A stretch of 64,000 nt of DNA from Chryseobacterium sp. (GCA_031277615.1 JAITMC010000022.1:1-64000), one strand, 5' to 3'; positions 1-9,236 are shown, counted from the stretch's first letter. Notes: generated from the letters alone by a model not told the origin. Made by a program: numbers and translations.

Positions 1-131
1 CACCCCACATCCCTCCTCCCTCAAAAAATTAAAATAAAGAAACCACCCAAAGTTTAAGGCAGAACAGTAACCCCCATCATCCGCATCCATCATCCCTCTT
101 TTTATTTCTGGCCTATTCATTTCTTTTTCCG

Positions 132-139
132 TACTTTTG
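132..139 (+). promoter_or_regulatory. -7 promoter box for ABC-F gene
   Basis: TACTTTTG matches the Bacteroidota -7 consensus TAnnTTTG and lies 44 bases before the ABC-F start codon. No TTG is visible at the usual -33 distance. The preceding bases 1-131 contain pyrimidine-rich 'CATCATCC' runs but no coding sequence. Confidence 0.5.
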
Positions 140-183
140 CACCCGAAAATTCATTATTCATTACTAATTATTAATTAAAACAA

Positions 184-2115
184 ATGCTTTCGGTTCAAGG
201 TTTAGGATTACATCATTCAGGAAATTATCTGTTTCAAAACGTCAATTTTACCATTAAAAAGGATGATAAAGTAGGTCTGGTAGGAAAGAACGGTGCGGGG
301 AAATCCACGCTGCTCAAAATGCTGTCGGGAGAGATCAATTTCTACGAAGGAAATGTAGTGCCGGAAGGAAATATTACCATTGGTTTCCTTAAGCAGGATC
401 TGGATTTCGTAAAAGGAAGAACAGTGTGGAACGAAACCATGCAGGCTTTCGAGCAGATCAATGCATGGAAAGAGGAGCTTGAAGAAGTTAACCATCAGAT
501 GACGGTGAGAACAGATTATGAAAGTGATTCCTATACCGATCTGATCAATAAAATGACTGAGCTGAACGACCTGCTGATGAATCACGATGCCTATAACCTG
601 GAAGGAGATATGGAGAAAGTGCTGTTCGGTTTAGGATTTAAAGCAGATGATTTTCAGAAAATTACCGATGAATTTTCGGGAGGATGGAGAATGAGGATTG
701 AGCTGGCAAAACTGCTGCTTCAGAAAAATGATATCATGCTTCTCGATGAGCCTACCAACCACCTTGATATGGAATCTATTATCTGGCTGGAAAACTTCCT
801 GAAAGATTATCCGGGAGCCATTGTTCTGGTAAGCCACGACAAACAGTTCATGACCGCAGTCTGCAACAGAACATTTGATATCAACAACAAAAAAGTTGAC
901 GACTACAAAGCCAATTATTCCAAATACCTGGTGATGCGTGAAGAGCGCCGTGAAAAACTGATTCAGGCCAAAAAGAATCAGGATGCCGAGATCAAGCAGA
1001 TGGAAGATAACATCAATAAGTTCCGTGCAAGTGCTACCAAAGCATCTTTTGCCCAGTCACTGATCAAAAAACTGGACAAAATAGAACGTATTGAAGTGGA
1101 TAACGAAGACGTTTCCAAATTCAATATCCGTTTTGTACAGTCTGTGGTGCCTGGAAAAGTAATATTTGAAGCCGAGAAGCTTGGGAAATCTTATGGAAAT
1201 AAAACGGTCTTCGCTGATGTCGATTTTATGGTTCAGAGAGGAGACAGAATTGCACTTTTGGGACAAAACGGACAGGGAAAAACTACATTGGCAAAAATTC
1301 TTGCCGGAGATATCAAAGACTATTCAGGAACCTGGAACTTAGGGCATAACGTCAATATCGGGTATTTTGCCCAGAATCAGGAAGAAGTGCTTACTCCGAA
1401 TAAAACGGTTTTAGAGGAAGCTGAAGATGCCGCAACAGAAGAAACCAGACCGAGAGTAAGAGACCTTTTAGGATCTTTCCTTTTTCAGGGGGAAGCGGTG
1501 ACGAAGAAAACAAAAGTGCTGTCGGGAGGAGAAAGAAACCGTCTGGCCCTTTGTAAGCTGCTTTTACGTCCGTTCAATACCCTGATTATGGATGAGCCTA
1601 CCAACCACCTGGATATCCAGTCCAAGGAAATTATCAAACTGGCTTTGCAGAATTTCCAGGGAACACTGATCGTAATTTCTCACGACAGAGAGTTCCTAGA
1701 CGGGCTTTGCGATAAAATCTACGAATTCCGTGACGGAAGAATGAAAGAATTCCTGGGAAGTGTTGGTGAATATCTGGAATACAGACAAAAAGAAAGTATC
1801 AGGGAGATTTCTGCCGAGAAGGCAAAGCTTCATGGCGAAGAAGTAAAGCCGGAGCCTAAGAAAGAAGAAGAAAAACCTGTTGTTTCAGCCAGCCAGGCAT
1901 CAGTGATCGTAAGCAAAGAGCAGAAAAATATCCAGAATAAAATAAAAAAGGTAGAAGAAAAAATAGCGGAGCTGGAAACCGAAGTCGAAAAAATGGAAGC
2001 TTCCTTTACCCAGGAAAATCCTTCCGAAGAAACCCTGGAAAAATATAACAAGACCAAGGAAGAACTTGAGCTCGCTTTACAGGAGTGGGAATACTTAGGA
2101 ACTCAGCTGGATTAA
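184..2115 (+). CDS. ABC-F family ATP-binding protein (Uup/EttA-like)
   Basis: This is a soluble 643-residue protein with two ATP-binding cassettes and no membrane segments, the ABC-F layout; members act on ribosomes or in translation-associated functions rather than in transport. Visible motifs are Walker A GKNGAGKS (residues 34-41), signature FSGGW (~163), Walker B LLDEPTNHLD (~185), a second Walker A GQNGQGKTT (~359), second signature LSGGERNR (~446) and second Walker B (~467). A charged linker separates the cassettes. The Lys/Glu-rich tail (~570-640) looks like the C-terminal coiled coil of Uup-type proteins. It is monocistronic as far as can be seen. Which ABC-F subfamily it belongs to, and whether it confers antibiotic protection, cannot be settled from motifs. 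Confidence 0.93.
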   Translation: MLSVQGLGLHHSGNYLFQNVNFTIKKDDKVGLVGKNGAGKSTLLKMLSGEINFYEGNVVPEGNITIGFLKQDLDFVKGRTVWNETMQAFEQINAWKEELEEVNHQMTVRTDYESDSYTDLINKMTELNDLLMNHDAYNLEGDMEKVLFGLGFKADDFQKITDEFSGGWRMRIELAKLLLQKNDIMLLDEPTNHLDMESIIWLENFLKDYPGAIVLVSHDKQFMTAVCNRTFDINNKKVDDYKANYSKYLVMREERREKLIQAKKNQDAEIKQMEDNINKFRASATKASFAQSLIKKLDKIERIEVDNEDVSKFNIRFVQSVVPGKVIFEAEKLGKSYGNKTVFADVDFMVQRGDRIALLGQNGQGKTTLAKILAGDIKDYSGTWNLGHNVNIGYFAQNQEEVLTPNKTVLEEAEDAATEETRPRVRDLLGSFLFQGEAVTKKTKVLSGGERNRLALCKLLLRPFNTLIMDEPTNHLDIQSKEIIKLALQNFQGTLIVISHDREFLDGLCDKIYEFRDGRMKEFLGSVGEYLEYRQKESIREISAEKAKLHGEEVKPEPKKEEEKPVVSASQASVIVSKEQKNIQNKIKKVEEKIAELETEVEKMEASFTQENPSEETLEKYNKTKEELELALQEWEYLGTQLD

Positions 2116-2128
2116 TACTGAACAATAT

Positions 2129-2206
2129 AGATAAACAAAGTCGTGAGGAAATAAGGTGCGGCAAAACTTTGCAGCTCAAAAATAAGTCAAATGGCTTTGT
2201 TTATCT
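2129..2206. repeat. Long-spaced inverted repeat after the ABC-F gene
   Basis: The 12-base arm AGATAAACAAAG (2129-2140) has its exact complement at 2195-2206. Between them GCAAA..TTTGC forms a smaller nested hairpin. The fold-back lies 14 bases after the ABC-F stop and has no T-run directly after it, so it is not a classical terminator. The rest of 2116-2416 shows only AT-rich sequence and the promoter described next. Confidence 0.5.
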
Positions 2207-2380
2207 TAAAAAAATATATTTTTTATTGATCTGTTGTGATCATTAAAACCTGAATTAAAAGGCTTTTCAGCCAGTAGGATAGATTGTGCAGGATTATTTT
2301 AATTCATTTCTTCTGTAACAAAAAATACTTTTTTCCTACTGATCAATAGAGCAGTTTAATCGTATTTTTAATATAAGTTT

Positions 2381-2412
2381 AATTTAAAAATTAAATTATT
2401 TTTATAATTTTG
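2381..2412 (+). promoter_or_regulatory. Promoter with AT-rich palindrome (candidate metalloregulator operator)
   Basis: TAATTTTG at 2405-2412 fits TAnnTTTG and ends four bases before the ATG at 2417, so the transcript should be leaderless or nearly so. Just upstream, 2381-2397 is a 7-3-7 inverted repeat, AATTTAA and TTAAATT around AAA. Its position over the -33 region would suit a repressor. In sequence this AT-rich a chance palindrome is possible. Confidence 0.45.
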
Positions 2413-2416
2413 ACGG

Positions 2417-2773
2417 ATGATTTTTAAGGAAAGCAGAAATCTGAAGAGTTTTATCGCCAAGCTTTTGTTTGGGATCTACTTCATTGCGCTGTTTTCCCAA
2501 AGTTTTCACCATCACGACTCTGTAGACTATTTTAAGAACTTTAATCTTAAAAAGACAGAAAGCAGTATGACGAAAGCTTCCGACAAAGAAAAAGCCGGAG
2601 ACTGTCTTGCCTGTCATTTCTTAGCAACAGGACACACCCTGGTTCCTGATGAGTATAGCTTTACTTTTGAGAACGATACCCAGGAAGCAGAACTGATTAT
2701 TGCTGTTCAGGAAAAAATATGGTCTCAGACCAAATTCACCTTTCAGCTTCGGGGACCTCCCGCAATTTCATAA
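2417..2773 (+). CDS. Small exported His/Cys-containing protein
   Basis: I do not recognise a named family with certainty. The 118-residue product has an N-terminal hydrophobic stretch (about residues 12-29) that can act as a signal or anchor. It is followed by an HHH cluster and then a CLACH motif with further His residues, all potential metal ligands. It has its own promoter and precedes a TonB-dependent receptor and a His-rich lipoprotein on the same strand. I infer a role in handling a transition metal in the periplasm; the layout recalls small exported proteins found next to metal receptor genes. Function is unproven. Confidence 0.6.
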   Translation: MIFKESRNLKSFIAKLLFGIYFIALFSQSFHHHDSVDYFKNFNLKKTESSMTKASDKEKAGDCLACHFLATGHTLVPDEYSFTFENDTQEAELIIAVQEKIWSQTKFTFQLRGPPAIS

Positions 2774-2997
2774 TTCATAGATTCTTTTGGGTTTAAAACG
2801 TAGTGTTTTAAAGTTCAGTGTTTAGATTTTAACATTGAAAAAGTAGAGCTGTTGATGCAACAACGGGCGTTCTGTTATGTAAATAACTGCAATCCCTGTT
2901 TTAATTCAATCTTTATTGTATCAATAGGTTATGTTACTGTACACAGGACATTACACATCCGCTAAAACCAAACCCAACCATTAATTTTTACGAAAAA

Positions 2998-3051
2998 ATG
3001 TACCTGAAAAAGGTACGCAATCTATCTATTTACAATGAAATTGATATATAG
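2998..3051 (+). CDS. Possible 17-codon upstream ORF overlapping the TonB receptor start
   Basis: ATG at 2998 opens a 17-codon frame that ends at a TAG inside the receptor gene and overlaps its start codon (3035) in another frame. Its first codons contain a hairpin with arms GTACCT (3000-3005) and AGGTAC (3011-3016). Such an arrangement could modulate receptor translation, but a chance ORF is equally plausible. Bases 2774-2997 hold no other gene. Confidence 0.2.
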   Translation: MYLKKVRNLSIYNEIDI

Positions 3052-5419
3052 CCTGCTGCTGGTCTTTTGCGGACTGGCGTTGACAAGCGCACAAAAAACA
3101 TACACCGTAGAAGGAACCGTTCAGGATTTTCACGATAAAACCCTGCTGGATAACGCAGAGATAAAGATCGGTGAATTCACGGCGAAAACCGACCGGAAAG
3201 GTAAGTTTATCCTTCATAGGATCCCTGCGGGAAAGTATACGCTCATTGCTAAACATCCTGATTGCAATGATTATACTGAAAATATAGGAGTTGACCGGGA
3301 TCTTAGCCTGACGATTACTTTAGAGCATCATTCAGGGGATATAGAAACCATTACCCTGCACGGAAGCCATAAAAAGAAAGCCTCCGTGATCATGAAAACG
3401 CTGGATAAAACCGAGATTGAAAGAAATTCCACCGAAAATCTGGGGAACTTACTTTCAAGATTATCAGGAGTTACCGCCTTAAAAACAGGAAATAATATTT
3501 CAAAACCGGTTATCCGCGGGCTGTATGGAAGCCGTATTTCTATTTTGAATAACGGAGTGAAAATGGCAGAACAGGAGTGGGGCGTGGAACATGCTCCCAA
3601 TGTGGATGTAAACGACTTTGAGCATATTGATGTGATCAAAGGCGCTTCAGCCCTGAAATACGGAAGCGAAGGAATCGGGGGCGTTGTAGTCCTTGAACCG
3701 GCACCTCTGCCGAAGAAAGATACGCTGATGGGGAATATTAAACTGTCAGGAATTTCCAACGGAAGAGGAGGCGAAATGGCCGTCAATGCATTGAAATCAT
3801 GGAAAAACGACTGGTTTGTAAAAACCGGAGGAAGTTATAAGAAGCTTGGCGATCAGTATATTCCTCATCATACCCTGCAAAACACCGGCCTGGAAATCAA
3901 TTCCTTTAATTTCTCTTTCGGAAAGCAGAGTTTTATGCAGGGATTTGAAGTTTCCTATAGTGGAATAAAGCAGGAATTCGGGATTTATAAAGGTGCCCAT
4001 CTTGGAGGTCCTATCGATTATTATAATGCCGTAAGCCTGGGCCAGGAATATTTTTATGATGGCTTCAGCTATGATATCAACAGCCCGAAACAGGAAGTGG
4101 AACACCACATCGGAAAGGTTACGGCCTATAAACGGTTTGCTGATTTCGGAAAACTGACTTTCCAATACAGCTTCCAGCTGAACAGAAGAAAGGAGTTCGA
4201 CATCAGAAGAGGGGAGCTGAATGCTCTTCCTTCAATGGATCTGAGACTGATTACCCATACTGCCGGTTTAACACACCTTCTTGAACGCTCAGCATGGAGC
4301 CTGGAAAGCGGAATTTCTGTGGGATATCAGGACAATTACCCGAATCCTGCGACCAAGGCAAGGCGTCTGATTCCTGATTATTACCGGTATGATGCCGGAG
4401 CTTTCTCTGTCTTCAAATACCGATTCAATGCTCAACTGAATGCCGAAGCTGCGGTACGGTATGATTTCAGCAGATACGATGCCTATAAATATTATGACGC
4501 TTCCGAATGGGAAAGCAGATATGCTGCTCTTTTTCCACAGTTTTTTGTGCAGAAAAACGACAGCAGAATTCTGACCCGTCCGATCCTTGATTATCATAAT
4601 TTTTCAGCCAATATCGGGTTGAACTACACACCGGTTCGTAACTTTGAAGTTAAACTGAATCTTTCCAGAGCCGAAAGAACTCCCAACCCTGCGGAATTAT
4701 TTGCAGACGGGCTTCACCATTCTGCGGCGGTGATGGAAAAAGGAGATTTAGCCATCAGAAAAGAAACAGCCTATAATGCCAATCTGTCTCTGGCGGCACA
4801 GTTTAATGTCCTGAAAGGATTACATATTGAGGCGAGCCCTTATTTCATGTACTCCGATAGCTTTATCAATCAGGTTCCTACGGGAATTCAGTCTACCAAC
4901 AGGGGCGTTTTCCCGATCTGGAGCTATCAGCAGATTAAAGCCAGAATGTATGGTCTGGATGCAGAAGCAGAACTTCGCATCTTTGACAATCTGAGCCTGA
5001 GATCCGCATTCAGTACTTTGAGAGGAGATGATCTTACTCACGATGAGCCGCTTATTCTGATGATGCCTACCAAGGTGAGAAACAGTGTAGAGCTGAAACT
5101 GAATAAGCCTTCCCACTTTTATGTTACGCTGGAAAACGATATAGTAGCTCAGCAGAAACGTTTTCCGGTGAGAAATCCCGATATCACCTTTATAGAGAAT
5201 GGGCAACTGGTTACAAAAACCATTGATATGAGTACACCGCCTTCCGGATATGTAGCATTCAATGCTTCTGTAGGAGCCGATATCTTCAAAAACTTTAACC
5301 TGAATTTCAGAATCAACAACATTACGAACAGAAATTACAAAGAATATCTTAACAGGTTAAGATTAGTAATGTATGAGCCCGGAAGAAATTTCGTGGTGAC
5401 GCTGAAATACAATTTTTAA
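3035..5419 (+). CDS. TonB-dependent outer-membrane receptor, probably for a metal
   Basis: This is a 794-residue outer-membrane receptor. A signal peptide (residues 1-19, ending ..TSAQ) is followed by a carboxypeptidase-like regulatory domain (~22-105), a plug domain (~110-220) with an 'SKPVIRGLYGSRI' element, and a long beta-barrel ending in the aromatic ..KYNF typical of barrel C-termini. The plug motif resembles that of ZnuD-type zinc receptors. The immediately downstream lipoprotein and upstream small protein are rich in His, which supports metal uptake driven by TonB-ExbBD. The substrate (zinc, copper or a metallophore) is inferred, not shown. The gap to the lipoprotein gene is 30 bases, so they are probably co-transcribed. 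Confidence 0.88.
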   Translation: MKLIYSLLLVFCGLALTSAQKTYTVEGTVQDFHDKTLLDNAEIKIGEFTAKTDRKGKFILHRIPAGKYTLIAKHPDCNDYTENIGVDRDLSLTITLEHHSGDIETITLHGSHKKKASVIMKTLDKTEIERNSTENLGNLLSRLSGVTALKTGNNISKPVIRGLYGSRISILNNGVKMAEQEWGVEHAPNVDVNDFEHIDVIKGASALKYGSEGIGGVVVLEPAPLPKKDTLMGNIKLSGISNGRGGEMAVNALKSWKNDWFVKTGGSYKKLGDQYIPHHTLQNTGLEINSFNFSFGKQSFMQGFEVSYSGIKQEFGIYKGAHLGGPIDYYNAVSLGQEYFYDGFSYDINSPKQEVEHHIGKVTAYKRFADFGKLTFQYSFQLNRRKEFDIRRGELNALPSMDLRLITHTAGLTHLLERSAWSLESGISVGYQDNYPNPATKARRLIPDYYRYDAGAFSVFKYRFNAQLNAEAAVRYDFSRYDAYKYYDASEWESRYAALFPQFFVQKNDSRILTRPILDYHNFSANIGLNYTPVRNFEVKLNLSRAERTPNPAELFADGLHHSAAVMEKGDLAIRKETAYNANLSLAAQFNVLKGLHIEASPYFMYSDSFINQVPTGIQSTNRGVFPIWSYQQIKARMYGLDAEAELRIFDNLSLRSAFSTLRGDDLTHDEPLILMMPTKVRNSVELKLNKPSHFYVTLENDIVAQQKRFPVRNPDITFIENGQLVTKTIDMSTPPSGYVAFNASVGADIFKNFNLNFRINNITNRNYKEYLNRLRLVMYEPGRNFVVTLKYNF

Positions 5420-5449
5420 TTAATTATTAATACTTAAATTTAAATCAAA

Positions 5450-6019
5450 ATGAAAAAAATATTCAATATAACACTTTTACTTTTAGCTGCAGTACTGTTA
5501 TTCTCTTGTAGAAATGATGATAACGACAGCATTCCGGAGGATATCCACGAACACGAGGAAATCGAAAAGCTGGTGGTAAAGCTGACGAATAAAAATGATG
5601 CAACGGATGTACAGACCATCAATTATATCGGAGGGGTAGCAGATGCTCACATCCATGCTCATGCCGGAGATGTATATGCTGTGGAGCTGGATTTTCAGGT
5701 GAAGCATGATGACCATTATCACAGTGCCAACGACGAAATCCTGGAAGAAAAGGATGAGCATTTCGTTATTTATAACTTTGCCGGTGCTGATGTGAAAGTA
5801 AAAAGGGCTGCCGATGACATTGTAAGAACAGATGGAAAAAGACTGGGACTTAAAACAGAATGGACGGTTACAAGTACAACAACAACAACCGGAAAAGTGA
5901 ACATCAAGTTAATCCACGGCCCAAGTTCTGTGAACGATAATTTCCCTTCCTCTGATAATCAGCTCGGAAGTGTTGTAGGAGGAGAAAGTGATGTAGATGC
6001 TTTTATTGATATACATTAA
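5450..6019 (+). CDS. His-rich lipoprotein linked to the TonB receptor
   Basis: The 189-residue product has a lipoprotein signal with the lipid-attachment Cys at residue 20 (LLFSC). The mature part begins with an acidic stretch and contains repeated His clusters (HEHEE, HIHAH, HHDHYH-like). These are consistent with a periplasm-facing or surface metal-binding protein. It lies 30 bases after the receptor gene and before a strong terminator, so it closes that operon. I know no precise family name. I infer that it collects or buffers the metal carried by the receptor; a partner role similar to His-rich zinc-binding accessory proteins is plausible. Confidence 0.7.
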   Translation: MKKIFNITLLLLAAVLLFSCRNDDNDSIPEDIHEHEEIEKLVVKLTNKNDATDVQTINYIGGVADAHIHAHAGDVYAVELDFQVKHDDHYHSANDEILEEKDEHFVIYNFAGADVKVKRAADDIVRTDGKRLGLKTEWTVTSTTTTTGKVNIKLIHGPSSVNDNFPSSDNQLGSVVGGESDVDAFIDIH

Positions 6020-6048
6020 TATAAAGTTCTTCATATCAATGTGACTGA

Positions 6049-6073
6049 CCGCTGAATTTTTCAGCGGTTTTTT
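6049..6073 (+). terminator. Intrinsic terminator of the receptor/lipoprotein operon
   Basis: Arms CCGCTGAA (6049-6056) and TTCAGCGG (6060-6067) with a three-base loop are followed directly by TTTTTT. Confidence 0.9.
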
Positions 6074-6096
6074 ACTGTCAGCATTGAGGGCGGAAA

Positions 6097-6627
6097 CTAA
6101 AGTATAAAAATATTGACCAATAGCACGATCAGGTAGAACATAAATATAAAAATCAAAACAGTAAATAAACAGATATAGATGATTTGTTTAATTTTATAAT
6201 CAGGGTTAATGCGTTTTGAAATATGGGTGAAAGCTTTAAAACCATCAATTACTGCAACACGGTTCAGCCATAAAATAAAAAAGATGATGAGCTGCAGGGT
6301 AATAGCTCCAAAAATTGCAGGTACTTCATAGAAATAATCCTGTAAAATTACGTTGGTAAGAAGCGAAGTAAGAAACAGACAGCCTATAATTCTTGTTTTG
6401 GGAATAATGAGTAAAACAGCTCCCAATACCTCAAACAGTCCTAATGTTATGACAAATGGCTTTGAGTAAGAATAAAATTCCCACATCATCTTCATTCCTT
6501 TAAATTTGTCACTCACAGAATGATTGAACTGGTCATACTTACCTATACCGAATAAAATCATCATGCCGGCAACATACAGACAGCATGACCATTCCAGAAT
6601 ATTTATAAAGTCATTTTTTTTCAACAT
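6097..6627 (-). CDS. DoxX-like small integral membrane protein
   Basis: The 176-residue product has about four hydrophobic helices and resembles the DoxX-like membrane families in size and helix arrangement (helix 1 near residues 10-28, then pairs near 58-75, 80-95 and 105-122). It has an extra C-terminal helix near 150-175. There is no signal peptide and no catalytic motif that I can see. It stands alone, convergent with the lipoprotein gene. The DoxX relationship is a judgement from topology; function is unknown. Confidence 0.6.
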   Translation of the reverse strand: MLKKNDFINILEWSCCLYVAGMMILFGIGKYDQFNHSVSDKFKGMKMMWEFYSYSKPFVITLGLFEVLGAVLLIIPKTRIIGCLFLTSLLTNVILQDYFYEVPAIFGAITLQLIIFFILWLNRVAVIDGFKAFTHISKRINPDYKIKQIIYICLFTVLIFIFMFYLIVLLVNIFIL

Positions 6628-6935
6628 AATCGTTTTTTTTTATATAAATCATGACAACTTAATGGACAAAAGTGAAATCTGATATGATAAATTTAATTAT
6701 CAGTCAAAAAGTCTCAGTTATATGTAATTTGATTTGTGAATTTGAAGCAGGAATAATAATGGTATCTGATATTCCACTGAAAATATGACAGCAATAACCC
6801 CCTGATTACTTCAGAAATACACTCCGCTAAAATCCCGCAATAAGACGTATAAATATTTGACCGTTAAGAATTTATTATTAATGAGTTATTTTCATAAAAA
6901 TTTCATATTTTTGCAACCTAAAATTTTAATCAATA
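6628..6935. other. Divergent intergenic region with trigger factor promoter
   Basis: This is AT-rich, non-coding sequence. TATTTTTG at 6906-6913 matches TAnnTTTG and gives a 22-base leader for the trigger factor gene. Nothing else of note was seen. Confidence 0.5.
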
Positions 6936-8270
6936 ATGAAGGTTACCGCACAAAACCATGATGACGTAAGTGCTTTGCTTACCGTAACATTGGAAAAATC
7001 TGACTACAAAGAAAGAGTAGAAAAGCAATTGATTAATTATGCTAAAAATGCGCAAGTTCCTGGTTTCAGAAAAGGGAAAGTGCCTTTAAGTATGGTTAGA
7101 AAACAATATGAAGCAGGAATTGCATTTGAAGAAATCAACAAACAGGTTTCTGATGCTTTGAACAACTATGTTAATGAAAACAAACTAAGATTAGTTGGTC
7201 AGCCTGTTCCTCAGCCAGTAAACGAATTCGATTACAATGCTGATCAGTTGGAAGTTGCTTTCGAAGTCGGGTATGAGCCTGAATTCACTATAGATTTAGC
7301 GTCATATGAAGCTCCTCACTATAAAGTAGAGGCTTCTGAAAAAGAAATCAACAAGAGCATCGAGAACATGCAGAGACGTTTTGCTGAGCAGGTTCCTCAG
7401 GATAAGATCTCTAAAGATTCTTACATTGCTTTAGAGGTTTCTCAGGTTGTAGAAGAAGATGCAGAAGGAGAGCACCACCACCACCCGAAAAACGTTACCA
7501 TTACTGCTGAAAACAAAGAAGCTTTCAAATTGGTAAAAGGTTTGAAGATGGATGGTTCCGTAAAAGTTACAAAAGAAACTCTTGCTGGTGACGAAGAATT
7601 AGCTAAAGAATTAGGATTCAGCAAAGAAGAAGTAGAGCATCTGCACCACGCTGAAGTAGAAGTTAAAGTAAAAGATTTCTATTCATTAAACCTTGCTGAG
7701 CTTAACCAGGATCTTTTCGATAAAGTATATGGAGAAGGAAACATCAAGTCTGAAGATGAGCTTAAAGAAAAAGTAAAATCTGAATTAGATGAGTATTTCC
7801 AGCAGAATGCCGACGTTCACTTTGTGAATAAAGTATTGGAGCAGGTTACTGAGAAAGAAGAAGTGAAACTTCCTGAATCTTTCCTTGTAAAATGGTTACT
7901 GTTCTCTAACCAGAACATCCAGTCTGAAGAGCAGGCTAAAGAAATCCTTGAAGCTGAAAAGAACCAGTTAAAATACCAGATCATTGAAGGTAAACTCATG
8001 ACTGAAAATGAAATCAACCTTGACTATGCTGATGTGTTGGCACAGGCTGAGCAGTTGGTAAGAAATCAGCTGGCGATCTACGGAATCCACCACTTAGGAG
8101 ATGACGAGATCCAGAAATATGCTGTTGAGATGTTGAAAGACCAGGAGCAGGTAAGACAGATTTCTTCTGAAGTAGCAATGGCTAAACTGAAAGACGTTAT
8201 CCTTGAAAAAGCAGGTAAAAAAGAAACTGCCATTTCTCATGACGAATTCATGGAAGAACTTAAGAAATAG
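6936..8270 (+). CDS. tig: Trigger factor, ribosome-associated chaperone
   Basis: This is a 444-residue cytoplasmic chaperone and peptidyl-prolyl isomerase-like protein that binds the ribosome near the exit tunnel. The N-terminal ribosome-binding domain carries the signature around GFRKGKVPLSMV (residues ~43-54). The middle region (~150-245) corresponds to the FKBP-like domain but is divergent and contains an HHHH run near residue 180. The C-terminal helical domain follows. Length is normal for the family in this phylum, whose members have weakly conserved FKBP domains. It is monocistronic with its own promoter and terminator. I see no truncation. Confidence 0.93.
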   Translation: MKVTAQNHDDVSALLTVTLEKSDYKERVEKQLINYAKNAQVPGFRKGKVPLSMVRKQYEAGIAFEEINKQVSDALNNYVNENKLRLVGQPVPQPVNEFDYNADQLEVAFEVGYEPEFTIDLASYEAPHYKVEASEKEINKSIENMQRRFAEQVPQDKISKDSYIALEVSQVVEEDAEGEHHHHPKNVTITAENKEAFKLVKGLKMDGSVKVTKETLAGDEELAKELGFSKEEVEHLHHAEVEVKVKDFYSLNLAELNQDLFDKVYGEGNIKSEDELKEKVKSELDEYFQQNADVHFVNKVLEQVTEKEEVKLPESFLVKWLLFSNQNIQSEEQAKEILEAEKNQLKYQIIEGKLMTENEINLDYADVLAQAEQLVRNQLAIYGIHHLGDDEIQKYAVEMLKDQEQVRQISSEVAMAKLKDVILEKAGKKETAISHDEFMEELKK

Positions 8271-8292
8271 TATTTCCTGATATAAATATTTG

Positions 8293-8318
8293 AAAACCGC
8301 CAGCCATGGCGGTTTTTT
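8293..8318 (+). terminator. Intrinsic terminator of tig
   Basis: Arms AAAACCGCC (8293-8301) and GGCGGTTTT (8308-8316) are followed by T residues. Confidence 0.9.
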
Positions 8319-8361
8319 ATTTTTACGATTCCTTTGCTTTTTTCGTTACTGGTGACAACAT

Positions 8362-8437
8362 CCGCTTCATCGGATCAACGGAGTTGATTCTCATCTTTGC
8401 TCCCTAAAATCAACAGGTTGCTTTATAATCTTTGCGT
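8362..8437 (-). repeat. Solo inverted copy of the 189-bp repeat family
   Basis: Read on the minus strand, this segment runs from ACGCAAAG through a TGTTGATTTT stretch and the palindrome ATCAAC..GTTGAT to GATGAAGCGG. The same elements occur in the same order in the tandem units at 58.8-59.3 kb. The match covers roughly half of that unit. Confidence 0.7.
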
Positions 8438-8449
8438 TAGAAAGAACTC

Positions 8450-8959
8450 TTATTTAATAAAAATACCTATTTCAAACTGCTCCTTCACCGGAATACCATA
8501 AATTTTTGCCGATCCCCATCTGTTAAGCTCCTCAGACCGAAAGGCTTCTTCGATACTCTTTTTACTGTTCAGATCCGTATACTGATAAACATCCACGCTT
8601 TCAATATTATTTTGAGTCCCGATAGTAACCAGAACCCTGTTTTCTCCTTTTTTAACGTGCTTCGGAAATTTGAGCGTATGGAAAAGAGCTATCCTGAAAT
8701 AATACATCCCTTTAGGAAAGGTTGCATCGAGAATCATTATTCCCCGCTCATCAATACACATTGCATTTTTAATTTTCATGCATTCTTCCATACTTTTTGT
8801 AATGCTTGAATCTATTTTTTGTATGGTAAGAGAGTCTTTTTTAGTGGCCGGAAATATCTTTATATTTTCTACTCCCGGTGAAAGATAGTGATAGGGTAAT
8901 TTTCTGGAAGTACAGCTTAGAAAATAAAAAACAATAATCAATAAAAATATATTTTTCAT
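8450..8959 (-). CDS. Putative lipoprotein, unknown function
   Basis: The 169-residue product has a short signal and a lipobox FLSC with the lipid-anchored Cys at residue 16. I do not recognise the mature domain. It is mixed alpha/beta in character, with patterns such as 'GENRVLVTIGTQ' and two Cys residues near the middle (..EECMKIKNAMCID..). The C-terminal part resembles TonB C-terminal-like domains in layout (a strand-rich 'ENRVLVTIG... I..V.VY' region), but this is weak. It is divergent from the exported protein gene to its right. No operon partner is seen. Confidence 0.6.
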   Translation of the reverse strand: MKNIFLLIIVFYFLSCTSRKLPYHYLSPGVENIKIFPATKKDSLTIQKIDSSITKSMEECMKIKNAMCIDERGIMILDATFPKGMYYFRIALFHTLKFPKHVKKGENRVLVTIGTQNNIESVDVYQYTDLNSKKSIEEAFRSEELNRWGSAKIYGIPVKEQFEIGIFIK

Positions 8960-9236
8960 CGCAGGCTTTGTTAGGTTAAAAATAGAAAAAATAACGAGGT
9001 AAAAATCACATGCCTGCCTATATTTTCACCTATGAGTTCTGTTAATTTGAGTTAATTACATTTCAAACGCGTAAGAAATTTTTATATTATTATAACTTCC
9101 ATCATCAGCTTTCATCTTCCATTCCTGACAGTATCTGTAAAAGCACCCGGCAATCTCCCGTTTTTCAATAATTTTTTTCTTGACTCTGTTTTCATCAATA
9201 TTGTTATATTTACATCTTAAACTTATTATCATTCAT

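Noticed and set aside
7485-7500. HHHH run in trigger factor as a special metal site
   Set aside because: It lies in the divergent FKBP-like region, where such surface His runs are variable; no partner ligands are evident.
9180-9236. TTG start for the LolA-like protein, 19 codons upstream
   Set aside because: It would place a second hydrophobic stretch before the signal peptide; the TTG fits the -33 promoter element better.
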